Shown piece after piece: positions 37,703-63,300 of a stretch of DNA of 64,000 nucleotides (position 1 is the stretch's first letter; each line of letters opens with the position of its first letter). The notes beneath the pieces are model-generated. The model did no database searches and was not told the origin of the DNA. It worked only from the letters and a program-made list of their open reading frames with translations. Origin of the DNA: Antedon mediterranea (lineage: Eukaryota > Echinodermata > Crinoidea > Comatulida > Antedonidae); contig NC_092680.1 of assembly GCF_964355755.1 (NCBI RefSeq), forward strand, positions 17,151,001-17,215,000. Direction: 5' to 3'. Both the position numbers and the translations under genes were made by a program.

Positions 37703-40290
37703 TCAGGAATCTCAAGAAATAGAAATGTTTTTCTTAGAACAATGCTCTTTTATATCTAGTATCCATTCATCATTGTTTATGAGAAACAATGCTCTTCTAT
37801 AGCTAGTTTATATATCCCACCCACTCAGAACCCTGCTATTGTTTTAGTAGCTTTCACACTAGTCCCATTCAATTTCTCTTACTTTCTGCATTCTAACTTC
37901 TGAGGACTATCGCTATATTAAACGAAACATTGAAAATCTTTTCAGAACTATGGGATACCACAAACAAGAATGTCAAGTTGAAAATGCTGAGAGAATCTAG
38001 ACAGAAAAAGAGTTCAAGAGAGCAAACGATATAGTTACTGGTTTTGTTTTTAAACCCATCCCAACACTATGCCAATACCCAAACATGTTACCCATTTCAA
38101 GAATCATTTCAACTATGACCAAAGAAAGTTTTTACATTCGTACGAGACGAAATCTAGCACCCACCTTATATCACTGACTTAAGATATATCGGAAACTACC
38201 TCTCTATTGATCAAGATACACCAAGCACAAATTAAATCATCCAGAACCTAAATATTTTAAAAGCAACACATTACTAGAGAGGCCGAAAAAAAATGGAAAG
38301 AAAGTAATTTTTTAAATCATCATTTCATTTTGTAAATGGGTGTTTATTCGAGCAAGATAATTGGTAAACTATAACAATTCCATTAGGCTTGACTACGATA
38401 TTTACATTATTGTTCCATTAACAATTCTAATTATTTTATTGAAATGTCCTTGCATAGAAAACTACAAATTAACAATGATAACAAATTTATGTTATTATTA
38501 CTAATTAACTTTGTCACCAACTTAATGATTATCAAGTAATTCTCTTTTTGCTTTCCCCCAAAGAATACTGTTTAATTTTGTATAAATGATTTTAGGAGAC
38601 ACTTTCTTGGGGGTTAGGTTGTATAATTGATCTCTTGGGGGGTTAATAAGAGTTGTGTATGTTTAGGGTTTTAGGTAATAATTTGAAATGTATTTCATGG
38701 ATCATTAATATGTCATAACTCTGGTTCCATGCAAATTTTATTGTCTAGACGGGATTAATAGTCATGTTAATACTTTATTATATGTAAATTTCGTGTGAAG
38801 GATGAAATAGTTTATCTGTATCTAGTCAAATTAATCCTTTCGATTTCAGAACAATACAATGGATAGGGCTAGAGCGTGCCAAGACCAATTCATACTTGAT
38901 TAAATATCGTACTGCAGGTCATAAATGCGGTCTGTTTACACCGAGGACGATCAAAGTAATCAAAACTTTGAGAAACTCAAATGTTCGCCATGCAAAACTT
39001 CGAGCAATATAATACACATCACATTATAACATTATGTAATAATATTATTTGATCAAGTTAGATCAATTCAAGATTTACACCTTCAGAAAATACTCTAATC
39101 AGAAAAAAAAACAATCTAGGTCTACAAGTCTGCCATCATTGGGCTATATTATTATTATTAGGCCTAGTACTAATATTTATAATTAGTAGGAAGCCCTTGC
39201 CTCCGTAACTGCTGGTGGTCCGGCGAAGGATACTAATATCGGGTCTGGGTGGTATGCTTACCCAACCTGCCTGAGCTAAGAGAGGTTTGGCTACTTACCA
39301 TCGACAAAAAAGAGGTCTGCACTCAGAGGCTAGTAAGTAGGCTCTAGGCCTAGGCCTAGACCTATCTAGCTACAGGGGTCTAAATAAGTTTCTCTGTCTT
39401 GAGATGTTCTTGAGTCTTATGTAGATTAAAATGTTATATTGAATATAATTACATTTATTTTATCTACTATCCTAGCTTCAACAAATTGGCTGAACCACAT
39501 CGGCCAGGCCTACTTACGGGACATCCCTACTTTACCACCGCGCCTAAGCCAAGTACTTTATAGTCTGCAACATGCTGCACACTCAGCTCTCACGCACTAC
39601 TGATCATCCAATCACCAACCGTTTATGAATATGCATTAACAAGTTCGGACCAATCAAAAATAGTTTTGTATTTTTTGTCTTTTCCGCGCAATAAAATACG
39701 TACCGTATCTACTTTTGAATTTAATATACAAATCAGTGTGGTCATCAGCGTAAAGTAACTGAATAGTTTCTAATCTATCATGTTTTATTCAAATAAATAA
39801 TTTTAGTTGAAATAAATATAATACAGAGGCGTGTGTGAAAAGTATTTGAAAAAAACAATTTTGAAAATACAGCTGCTACATCCCCAGAAATCGCACTTAT
39901 TAATCAAATATGAAATATTATAAGTCTCCAATACTAGCCCACGATGGTTGAGGCAGAGTTAAGACAGTTTTGAAAAATAGAGCTGCTAGATGTCCAGGGA
40001 AATTGAACTTGTACTTTGAAATATGGTAGTGGTACTGGTAGAAAACGTACGTCACTGATGTAAAGCTAATAACTAAACAAAAAAAGTTGCAGGCTGAGAA
40101 AATTCATATTTTTGACAGGACTCTGTATGGAATAATCTGCCTTGGATGCCATTGCATGCCAAGTTGCCAATTCAAGTGTTCAGGTTTGACTTATTATAGC
40201 AACAAATAACACACGACACAGTAAGTATCATCATGTAATTGGCATTTAGCAATATTACAAGTTTGAAATTGTTCATCTGGTTTGAAGATG
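37703..40290. other. Gene-free stretch with possible decayed coding fragment and CG-rich island
   Basis: At 37940-38260 a plus-strand frame reads protein-like sequence broken by several stops, perhaps an old retroelement or pseudogene piece. At 39180-39340 a G+C-rich segment has GTAAGTAG on both strands and no recognisable protein. 39340-39370 is a GGCCTAG-rich patch. Confidence 0.35.
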
Positions 40291-40513
40291 TTATTTTAAA
40301 ATTCTATTTTGACAAACCAAAATTAGTTACTGACCTGACTGACAATTTTAGTGCTCATTTCACGAGCACTTTCTTTAGAGTGACAACTATATTGATGGTT
40401 AGCAATAATAATTAGCTTAACAATATAGTCGTCACTATGCTCGGGAAATAAGCACTAAAAACATCAGTCAGGTCAGTAACTAATCTTGGTTTGTTAAAAT
40501 AGAATTTTAAAAT
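40291..40513. repeat. Long hairpin (foldback element), about 100-bp arms
   Basis: The left arm runs TTATTTTAAAATTCTATTTT ... GTTACTGACCTGACTG ... CAACTATATTG; the right arm is its inverse (CAATATAGTCGTCAC ... CAGTCAGGTCAGTAAC ... AAAATAGAATTTTAAAAT) with scattered mismatches. The spacer is about 25 bp. This is a MITE of the foldback type or a source of double-stranded RNA. Confidence 0.85.
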
Positions 40514-41236
40514 ATCACAAGTTGTAACAAATTACTGATGAGTTGCCTAAAATATGCACTGTAATAACATTTATCTGTAATAAGTCAAATAAAAAAAAAC
40601 ACATTTTAATTAAACAACAAATAATAGAAATGCATAAAAGAAATACTTTTATTCCAAATATCACGAACTTTATCTTAGCAAAATATTACATCTTCAAATG
40701 ACTTTGAGTAGACACCTGTGTTTGTTATGTTTTCTTAGGCTTATGTGGTATTTTTTTGTAGTGTACAGAATACACATTTAATTACTAAGGTAAACTTGAT
40801 TAATTTTCAATTAAAATGTATATAAATAACATTAATATATTTCAATAATAACATTAACTATAGCAATAACACTAATAGCAATAACAATAATAATTATAAT
40901 AAAGATTTTTAGAGCGCACTTTGCCACCGATGGTGCTTAAGGCTCTTATATAAATAAGCAATATAAAATGAATGATTGTCTATCTGAAAAAAAAATCAAT
41001 TTAAAAATCAGTTTGAAATGGTAAGCTTTGTGATCATGAATTATATAGAATAATAAAGTATCAATTTTTCTTCACACACAAATTATTGTTTAATTAAATT
41101 AAATGTGATATAAAAATGTCTGTGTTAAATACTTCACATGAACACATGATATTCACAATAAACCAATTTTATTATAACTGATATTCATATACAACTCCAT
41201 TCAATAAATTATATAAATTGGTGGTTTACAGGGTTT

Positions 41237-41595
41237 TTTATTATTTGTGTTGATGTCTTCTGCAGGGTCATGCGTTTATAGTGTGCAGGCTCAAGCTGCT
41301 TTACTGTCTATTTCAGTTGTAGCAACCTTACCAATTTTGGCTTCACTTGCTTCAGTTTCATTTTGCAGCTTCATAAATCTATTGAAGATGTAAGAGCAAC
41401 CCAAGTCTTTGCTATACATGCTACAACTTCATTTGTGCACTTTTACAATCATAATCTATTGCCTAAAGTCATAGCAACCTTCCAAATTGTTGCTGTTCTT
41501 GTGACACAACTTAATTTCAGCTTCATTCAAGTTGTAGCCAACGTTGGTCTTGTAATTTAAATCCTCTTCTCTATCCTATCTTTCAATGAATGTTC
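41237..41595 (-). terminator. SLC30A5 3'UTR with candidate poly(A) signal
   Basis: Minus-strand DNA after the TGA of SLC30A5 has no continuation of the coding frame. An AATAAA lies at 41242-41237 on the minus strand, about 350 nt past the stop. The stretch also has a loosely repeated AGTTGTAGC/TTCAGCTTCA pattern. The plus-strand 65-codon ORF at 41363-41560 is read as chance. Confidence 0.35.
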
Positions 41596-55098
<13,503 letters not shown>

Positions 55099-55235
55099 GA
55101 TAGTTTTTCAAATGAAACAACAAAGTGATGTAGGCCCACTACACACAACAAATGACAATAATAATGTCCTTATTATCTCATTTTGACTAAATCAACTTCT
55201 TCAATATCAAATCTTGAACTTGCATCTTTTACGGC
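55099..55235 (-). other. SLC30A5: SLC30A5 5'UTR part of exon and upstream splice acceptor
   Basis: On the minus strand a long pyrimidine tract (TTTTTTCTCTTTATTTTTTTAG) ends at 55236, an excellent 3' splice site. The 137 nt between it and the ATG have no in-frame upstream start, so the first coding exon is preceded by an intron and at least one non-coding exon. A plausible donor (GGCG then GTGAGG) lies at 56925-56926, giving an intron of about 1.7 kb that holds the 55.5-56.6 kb repeats. The acceptor is convincing; the donor is a guess. Confidence 0.6.
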
Positions 55236-55555
55236 CTAAAAAAATAAAGAGAAAAAACAACCCTGCTCTAAGGTGTAACACATATTTCTGTTTCGAACTA
55301 GTCTAGGCCTAGGCTAGATCTATTATTTTTATTTATTATATGTGGGTATAGGATATTATAATAATATTAGGCCTATACTTCCTGGCAGAATTCCGAAGAC
55401 CTGGTGGTATTCACAATAAAGTGAGTTAACAAATTTAGAGTCGAAATGCAAGACGGAACTAGCGCAACTAGCCTAGGCTTCATATTACACTGTAGCGACT
55501 ACCGGTCGCTTATTGGTGGCAATATGTAGCCTACAGACAGCTGCTGCTAGGGGGA

Positions 55556-56582
55556 ACAGACGATTGGTACCACGGACGATCAGGCCAAAGCCGATTGTCT
55601 TATGTGTTGGGCCCGATCGTCTTACCAGTTGGTCCGGATAGTCCAGTATTTTCAGAACCATATTGGGCCCGATCGTCTTACCAGTTGGTCCCGATCGTCT
55701 AAGCGTTTGGCCCGATAGTCTTTTGTGTTATATAAAATAATGTGCCACATTTCATTCCTAGTGTTTAGTGTCAACATGCTTTTCTTGCGTAAATTAAGAT
55801 TTTAATTAAAAAGGTAAATTAGATTTTTCTGATTTTATCATAATTTTCTCCTAATTAACACTACTGGTTTTAAGAATTTCTTACCAAATACTCTCGATTT
55901 ATGAATAAATTAATTGATTTTGATTGTTATTATTGTGTTGTATGTAGACCTATTAATTTTTGCTCTATACAGTGTGATATATAATGCACTTCTCAATTAT
56001 ATGACCCACTATTACAAATAATTACTGACGCAGGGTTGCGTCAAACAACCTAGAAGGTATGTCACATCAATGAACAATAGTGTGTCATTGTCCGTCACTT
56101 TACCACTCAAATATCATAAACAACATGGTCACAGTTCGTAAAAATGGGTGCATCATGGTCACCTAAAAGGTAAGTCACATTTTTGACGCACAGGTGTGTC
56201 CTGGTATTTATAAGTATAAACTATAATGTATGACGCAAATCTGCCAAATGACGCACCTCTCCCGGGGGTCGTATAGTGGGTCATACAATTGACAAGTGCA
56301 TAACTTGACTTCTCTCTCGCGACAAAATTAATACTAATAGCACATGCGTGAAACCGGATTCAGTAATACATATTTTCATGTATTTAACTTTTAAAATCCA
56401 ATAATTAATTTTCCGAGAATGTTTTGCCCCAAAACATTCTCTGGGGCTGATCGTGTTATTCATACATTATTGGGTCCGATCATGGAGTATTACTCCATGG
56501 TCCGATCGTCTGTGGAGTGTGGTCCCAATCGTTTTTCACGAACCCGATCGTCTCAAGATTTGGGCCCGATCGTCTTGAAGTG
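55556..56582. mobile_element. Unclassified element with GATCGTC subterminal arrays
   Basis: GGGCCCGATCGTCTTACCAG-type words recur at 55556-55735 and, in the same orientation, at 56447-56582; variants include GGTCCCGATCGTC and GGCCCGATAGTC. About nine copies in total flank a roughly 0.7-kb AT-rich centre that contains a nested family-C MITE. Arrays of a short word near both ends are typical of transposase-binding sites of DNA transposons, but no clean terminal inverted repeat was found. It lies in the proposed SLC30A5 5'UTR intron. Confidence 0.5.
55985..56300. mobile_element. MITE family C copy 2, nested
   Basis: TGCACTTCTCAATTATATGACC at the left pairs with GGGTCATACAATTGACAAGTGCA at the right (few mismatches). 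It contains several TGACGCA words in both orientations. Confidence 0.75.
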
Positions 56583-56584
56583 AC

Positions 56585-56765
56585 TGATAACCCTGCTAGG
56601 CCCTTGGCCTCTACTTTAGCCTAGCTGCTAGGCCTAGGCCTAGGTAGACAAGGTAGACAAGGTAGCCTTGGCCTAGCTGGTCTAGGCCTAGCTAGCTAGG
56701 CCAGGCTAGCTAGGTAGGCCTAGGCCTAGCCTCTAGCTAGTTAGGGTTAGGCCCTCAACGACCTC
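56585..56765. repeat. CTAG/GGCCTAG low-complexity patch
   Basis: About 180 bp built from CTAGGCCTAG, TAGCTAGGC and GACAAGGTA words, locally palindromic. Similar patches occur at 39.35, 51.6 and 57.4-57.6 kb. Confidence 0.7.
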
Positions 56766-56926
56766 AGCTCAGGGATGAACCGGTTTAATTAGAAATTACG
56801 ATTACTATAACTTAACCCTACACACACTTAATGTCTGAAATATAAATTACCTTCTGTTATCTATAGATGTTATAGATTATTCAATAAATAATATATAAAA
56901 ACTGAATCGTATCGACGTGTCCTCAC

Positions 56927-57000
56927 CGCCGTCGTCGTTTTTCGTTTTCATCGATGGGACACCTTTTTCCATGCACTTTGTAAACGTATTATGCGTCATC
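56927..57000 (-). promoter_or_regulatory. Candidate first non-coding exon and promoter side of SLC30A5
   Basis: The minus strand reads ACGACGACGGCG followed by GTGAGG, a consensus-like 5' splice site ending at 56927. The exon would start near 57.0 kb, beside two TGCGTCATCA words (56992-57001 and 57011-57020) that resemble ATF/CREB-type half sites. The CpG density is locally raised in an AT-rich setting. The transcription start itself is not determined by sequence. Confidence 0.35.
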
Positions 57001-57309
57001 ATATGAACAATGCGTCATCAAAGTTTTATGTCATTAATGAAATTGGGTTTTACATGTTTTCTTGGAAAGGTACTACCAATTCTACTGCTTTACTTTCATT
57101 TCATTTTTGAATGTTTAATTCTTGTGTGAGATGGGTGATGGAATTGTCCTGCCAAAATTCATGTTCCACGCGTCGCCAACACACACAGCACATGCACACG
57201 TCACAAACCATCGGGAAAAAGTACAGAAAATGATTAACAGAGAGAGGGCGCTCCAAAAATTAAATAACAAAAAGTAACTAAAATACCGGTCAACCTCAGA
57301 TCAAAATCA
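57001..57309. promoter_or_regulatory. Putative bidirectional promoter between SLC30A5 and KGD4
   Basis: This is the gap between the proposed SLC30A5 first exon (minus) and the KGD4 ATG (plus). It contains a TGCGTCATCA word at 57011-57020, CpG-containing words and a short upstream ORF of about 15 codons starting at 57230 on the KGD4 side. No TATA box at a credible distance is obvious, which is usual for housekeeping promoters. Assignment rests on head-to-head gene order and is inference. Confidence 0.4.
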
Positions 57310-58242
57310 ATGAATATAATGTCTTCTACTGGAAGAATGATCACTGTAAGTTTCTAATTTTTATGTTTTACAGTATAAGTATAAGTACAGAATAATGATT
57401 CTGGATTAAAAGGCCCATATAGATAGTTAGTAGGGCCACCTCCTATAGCTAGAGGTAGCCTCTTATTAATTAGCTTTATTTAGACAGACGAGTACTAGTA
57501 GTGGGCTATAGGTCTATATAAGACCTGGCCTAGTAGGCCTAGATTATAGTAGCCCTAGTAGTAGTAAGTATGTTAGCATGGACCTCTACTTTCTACTAGC
57601 CTAGCTAGCTAGACCAGCAAACAGGAGACCAACCCTCTCTGCAGAATACCATGCGAAGAAAGTTATATTAATTAATTGAATAATTATTAGTATATTACTT
57701 ATCTTTTCAGAAACTCAAACCGCACATACCCATGATAAAATTCAGGTCTGGCAAGAATCTTATTAGTAAGTACACTGTGAAATGCTACAAAGGATTAAAC
57801 ATCAAGGTCATTGATTCTATATCACAAAAGTTAATAACTTGTTATTGCTATTCTCATTGTAGGTGCTCAAAAACCAGTTGCAGTTGCCTCAAATTTAACA
57901 ACAAATAAACCGAGTACAGCAAGCAGTAAGCCAAGGGGGCCAGTTATAGACCTTAGTCAACTACCATTTAAATTTAGGAGAGCGGAAATTGATGTTAATG
58001 AAATGGAATATATAATGGTAAGCAGCCTATGTAAATGGTCCTCAATACCCCTCTTAACATTTTTGTAGATAGTTTTCAGAAAGTTTGATTTTGAGACAAT
58101 TTTCAGTTTTCAAGTTTGTGAAAGTTGCAGTAAATTTATTAATTACTGTTTTATGGCTTAATTGTGATGAATAATAATATTGGCTGTTAAATCATCCTCG
58201 TATTATTTTTATTTTTTCCAGAGAGGTGGACCAGATTTATGA
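57310..58242 (+). CDS. KGD4: KGD4 / MRPS36, 2-oxoglutarate dehydrogenase adaptor subunit, 4 exons
   Basis: KGD4 (long called mitochondrial ribosomal protein S36) tethers the E3 subunit to the E1-E2 core of the mitochondrial 2-oxoglutarate dehydrogenase complex (family knowledge). Exons are 57310-57345, 57711-57765, 57863-58017 and 58222-58242; donors are GTAAGT, GTAAGT and GTAAGC, and phases agree, giving 88 residues against about 103 in human. Two family blocks are visible: KLKPHIPMIKFRSGK near the N-terminus (human VKPHTPLIRF) and LPFKFRR...NEMEYIMRGGPD at the C-terminus (human LPQKYRR...EEMEFIQRGGPE). The middle is low-complexity, rich in Thr, Ser, Lys and Pro, and shorter than in human. 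A second in-frame Met at codon 4 could also start translation. It lies head to head with SLC30A5. Confidence 0.93.
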
Positions 58243-58556
58243 GAACGTGCTTCTTTTTGCAATTATATATAGCAGTTGAAAGTTGTCACCCCTGTAAATT
58301 ATTCATATTATAGTGCATTTTAATTGGCGGTTGAAAAGATTGTTTGAATGCATTGTATTTGTTTTTGTTGTGACATCATAAAAAGGTGTTTACAGCAAGA
58401 ATGAGAGAATTTTTAAATGCTAGTAAAATATTTTATAATTAAGTACAGTACAGTAATTATTTTATGTTATTCCGAAATATGTTATCTTTTCTGACCCTTT
58501 ACCTTAATCGAATTATATAAATGTCATTTTCTTAAATTATATATGAATATATAATG

Positions 58557-58761
58557 AATAAAAATTAATAATTTTATACTTTATATTTATATATTATATT
58601 GCTGAATTTTATTTAAACAAAAACTATATTGTTATTCTGAATACTGTACTTTATTATTAGTATATTTAATTTGTTAAAATATTATGTTTTGTTCAAAACG
58701 GAAGAAAGATTGTATTGTAAATAATTTTACAATTAGAAAATATAAATTGTTTGAAAATAAA
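58557..58761 (+). terminator. Candidate KGD4 polyadenylation signals
   Basis: Two AATAAA hexamers lie downstream of the KGD4 stop, at 58557-58562 and 58756-58761, giving 3'UTRs of roughly 0.3 or 0.5 kb. In AT-rich DNA the hexamer occurs by chance, so these are candidates only. Confidence 0.35.
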
Positions 58762-59141
58762 CTTCTGAAGTTTAGAGTAACCAAAACATTAGAAAGATAC
58801 TGTGTGATGTAAATAGGTAAGAGTATAAGGAGTGTCTGTGTGAACTTTTAATTTGATAGAATTAATGGTGTCACTTATTATCTGCTGCTGCTCTGCAGAT
58901 GTTGTTGTACTACAGAAGTTCATCAACATTATATATACCAGTAAACACAAATCAACTCAATGTTACTTCTAACAATAAGATATTAAACCAATAAAAGCTT
59001 TATAATGCAATAATTAGTTTTGTTTCTGTCTGCTTGTAGACTGTACTTAATGGTTGTTTTCATAGGTATTAAGTAAACAAGAACAATAATCTAAATACCT
59101 ATTGTGGTACTGATGTTGCTAACATTATTATTTATTATTAT

Positions 59142-59252
59142 TATCAAACTTTGTGATAATATGCCTATATGGACATGATGTCATATCACTACTATATTTG
59201 GGCACATCACATTTTTTTTGTCAAACTAGTTTGATAGTGTAGACAGAGCTTT
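59142..59252. mobile_element. MITE family A copy 9, left end truncated
   Basis: TATCAAACTTTGTGATAATAT then the complete right end ACTAGTTTGATAGTGTAGAC. It lies between KGD4 and RGP1. Confidence 0.85.
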
Positions 59253-60340
59253 ACTCAGAGGTTAATTTCTGTGACTTTACTAAACTTTCTAGAAAAAACG
59301 TTATAGTTTTACATGGCAGGTGAAATAGTAAAACCAAAATAATTGTATAAACAGTAGTCAATACAAAAAAGCAATTATGTTATGTTTCTTTAGATCTCCA
59401 GGCCTAGAAAATATATATTAGTATACTGTACGAATATATTTAAACTATAATAATGAAATCTAATAAAGATCAAAGCACTAATTTTAATATTATTTTATTA
59501 TAAAATATCATAGTAAGTTATAATCTACTACTCATTGTCAAATACTCTTCAAGAAGTACAGTACACTCAATAAAGAATAATAAAATACTATTAATATAAA
59601 AGTAAATAGCGGGAACAAACCGATTATTACTAAAGCCTGTTTTCCATTAGCGAAAAATCTAACATTCAAGAGTCCCGATTTCTTTCTTTCTTTTTTCATG
59701 TGGTATTTTTACATTTGTTCTCAAACTGAGGAAACTCCTATTAGGCCCTCCACGGACCCACGGCAGCCAGCAGTGCAGCGCCTACCAGATCAGCACACCG
59801 GGAGACGATCCACTACTCTTTGCGAATAGTGTACCAAGTTCTTTAACGTATTATTATGTGCAATAGTCAATGCTTTTGATTCGCATGAATAAATGTGTCT
59901 CATGTAAAACGCTTTGGATAAGTTTGTAATAAACATAGATGGAATTGACTGTCGTAGTATACAGCATTCATGTTATTTCATCTCAAAGGCTAAGTATAAA
60001 CATTAAATGGCAAGTAATTATAACTTTTTCAGTATATACAATTTACATATGATAAAAATAATTTAAAATTAATTAACTTAAGTACTAATGAAAACTGGTG
60101 CTACAGTAAATTCACACTTGCTTCGTATCACGGAATGGAAGTTAAACGTCGCCGTTTTGTTAAATAATGGAAAATTATATAAAGAAATGAAGGGGGTTAC
60201 GTGGGATTATAGTCGGATTGCATATGACCAATCATTGTGTCCGTACTTTGCCTAAGTTAGGGGTGGGATTATATTTCAACATGGGATTATTATACTTGTG
60301 TCATATATAATAGTTAATACTAACAATTCATTAACAGAGT
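59253..60340. other. Intergenic DNA between KGD4 and RGP1 ends
   Basis: Tail-to-tail gap. At 59740-59850 a G+C-rich segment (CCTACCAGATCAGCACACCG then ACTCTTTGCGAATAGTGTAC and TTCTTTAACGT) looks like a dispersed-repeat fragment rather than an exon. The 3' end of RGP1 transcripts should lie somewhere below 60341. Confidence 0.45.
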
Positions 60341-63300
60341 TCATACAGACATTGTAGTCACAGCTCTTAGTAATGATACACTCGTAGCATGCAGTGGGTT
60401 CGTCGGCATAATTTTTATCGGTAGATTCCAAACCATAGTCTCGACGCCGATATTCTGCGGACCTTGCCACGTAGCACTCTCAGATTGATCAGCGGGAATC
60501 ACCTGTTCTGGCAGTGGTTCTTTTGAAGTAACAAATTCAAATCGAAGCCGCCATTTCAAGCATACTATATAATAGAAAAAACGCATTCTTATCAATATTC
60601 AATTGACAAGGATAAAGATGTAATTGTAATGTAATTGTAATGTAATTGTAATGTAATTGTAGATGTAATTGTCCCCCAAAAACATAAAAAAAGAATACTA
60701 AATAAATCAGACTTAATCAGACGTTATTTTGTAGTTTTAATAAAGTTAATCACTTCCGTAAAAAAAACATTTTTTTTCCCTTTATAATGACAAAATAAAT
60801 TGTTAAATTCAACCAGCCAATTTGATTATTGTTTGCTTTAAATTACAGTTTTTTCGGGCAAATAAATGTTTTTTTGATCCAATTTTGGGTCAACATGAAT
60901 AACTATTATGTAACATTAAAATGGCATATTCAACAAAAATGTTATATATAAGAAATAATTTATTCAGGGGACAATACATCTTTAACTATTTTGTTTTTTG
61001 TTTTTAGTTTCATGGTTGCATTTTTCATGGATTTTACAAGTGCCTTGAGCACTTTGTGGATATGTGCGCTCTATAAATCTTATTATTATTATTAATTGCC
61101 AAACCTATAGTGTCAATACGGTGAAAACATAACAATTTATTGTCGCATTATAGTAATTTTAATGGTAACTGCTTGTTTTTATATTGAAGCTACATAAATG
61201 GGAAAACAGGACAAAACAATTATTGTGAAAATTAAAAAATCAAAACATCTAAATCCACTAAGGGTCTCAAAGTTATTGAGAATCATGACAAATATATTGA
61301 GCCTTACCAATATCAGTGATAAAACTTGGTGTAATATGTAGTGGTATGGGCAGAATCATGTGTGATTTACTGACATGAATGCTAAACTCCTGGTGTTTGC
61401 TGTAGGAGCTGATACAAACACCCTGGTTAGGCCTTCGTCTACACTCTTCTGTGATTAGTTCCTCACTCTGCAGTGTCACAGAATACTGATAAATATAAAA
61501 CAAGAAATGGAATATCAAAGTAACATTTAGTAAATAAAATTAACAGTAAATATGATTAAAGTAAGAGGGGCATTCCAAAAAAGCGAAGATTGTATAAGGC
61601 AGCCCAGAATAAAACATATTGTTTATAATACCAGTAAAGACAGATTGCTAATGAATAAAATTAAATGTATTATGTCTCATTTGCACTGGATTTAGTCAAA
61701 TCTCTCAGGTTTCACACTTAAACTTATTGTCTTGGTTAGTTTTAACTGAGGGTTAATATATAATTAATTTAATTGAGGGTAATTTAACTTTCGAACAATA
61801 ACTGTTTCTAATTGAATTTAACTTAGTGAGGCTCTGTCTACACCATCATCATGTGCTGTGCCAATATATGGACATGATGATGTCAGTATCACTACCATAT
61901 TTAAGCATATCACTACCATATTTGGAAACATTATACATTTTTTTGTCAAACTAGTTAGTGTAGACAGAGCTTAAGACTAACTATGTGGTAACAGGTAAAG
62001 ATTTCCAAGATACAGTTGCAAAAACGTTATATTCAACTTTTTCTAGTCATACTAGATGTTAGGTTTGGAGGCTTTTAGTAGACTTATAAACTGCACCCAT
62101 TTGGGATAGCATTCTGTTTTTAATCGATGTTTTTATCAGTCACTTTATTGTTTGGTAAATTACCTGAATACAAGGCACAAGACAATTACTGAAGTCAAAA
62201 GTTGCTATGATATCCTCACCAAGTTTGTAGGCAGATTTGAAGATACAAAAACGAGCAACTGTACCACATGAATTTGTTATATTGTAAGTATCTATAAAAA
62301 AGATCACAATCGGTATAATAAACAATGCATTATTCCTAATTAAATAATAATTATACTATACATTTAATTAAATCTCGTTATTAAATCAATGTTGACTTTG
62401 TCAAATGGATCTGCTTTTACCCAAGGACCAAAATATAATCATATACATAAAAATGAATAGCCTGTACACCTAGTAAAGTGTGCTGATTGTAGTTATTAAT
62501 TTCTGTTTTGGATTGATGTACAAATATCTGCTAGAACATTGAAAGAAGCTATTGTTGCTAATTCAATTTGTGCTATTTTCTCATAAAACAGTGATAGTGA
62601 TTAAACCACACAACAATATACAATATGTCAATTTTATTTGGATTCATTTTAAGTTAATAATATTATTAATTTGTGTATGCCTTTTATGTTGTGTATTTCA
62701 CATATTTGTTTGGTTAAAGTGGTGCTTGTGTTTGAAGTGGTGCTCGTGGTCTAGGATTTCGCAGACACCGGCATCCCTCGTCGATCGCTAGAACACAAAT
62801 CTTCCATGTTCGGGTTTGTTTGTTTAGTGGAATTAAATAGGTTTGCTGATTCAGAAAACTGAACTGGTACATGAACATTAAAATGCTTGTACTATTACAG
62901 ACTTGGTATATATTTAGTAAGTACAGTACTGTAATACAGTAGTGCCCCCTACACACGTAATACACTTTAGAAGTCAGGCTGTTAACATAACCCCTAAATA
63001 ATCAACCTCACTCTTAATTATATTTGAACATAACCCTCTAAATACTCTTAATATTACACTGCATTAACAACCTAAAGATGTGTGTGGTATTAGTGTGTGT
63101 TGGTGTTCAATAGGACTGGATATAACAGCAAGTTCATATACACAATCTATTAAAATAAGCAGTAATTAACAATTCATTTCATAGAGCAATCATTAAAAGC
63201 TTACTTGCACTTTTTCTGGAAGTAATTGTGGTCAAAACCTGTACAGCTTGATCAAGAAGTGAATTTGGTTTACGTTCCCCCTCCAAGAACGGGTTATCAG

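Noticed and set aside
39180-39340. G+C-rich segment with GTAAGTAG on both strands, considered as a first exon or small nuclear RNA
   Set aside because: No open frame with protein character, no snRNA landmarks, and the two donor-like words point in opposite directions; left unassigned.
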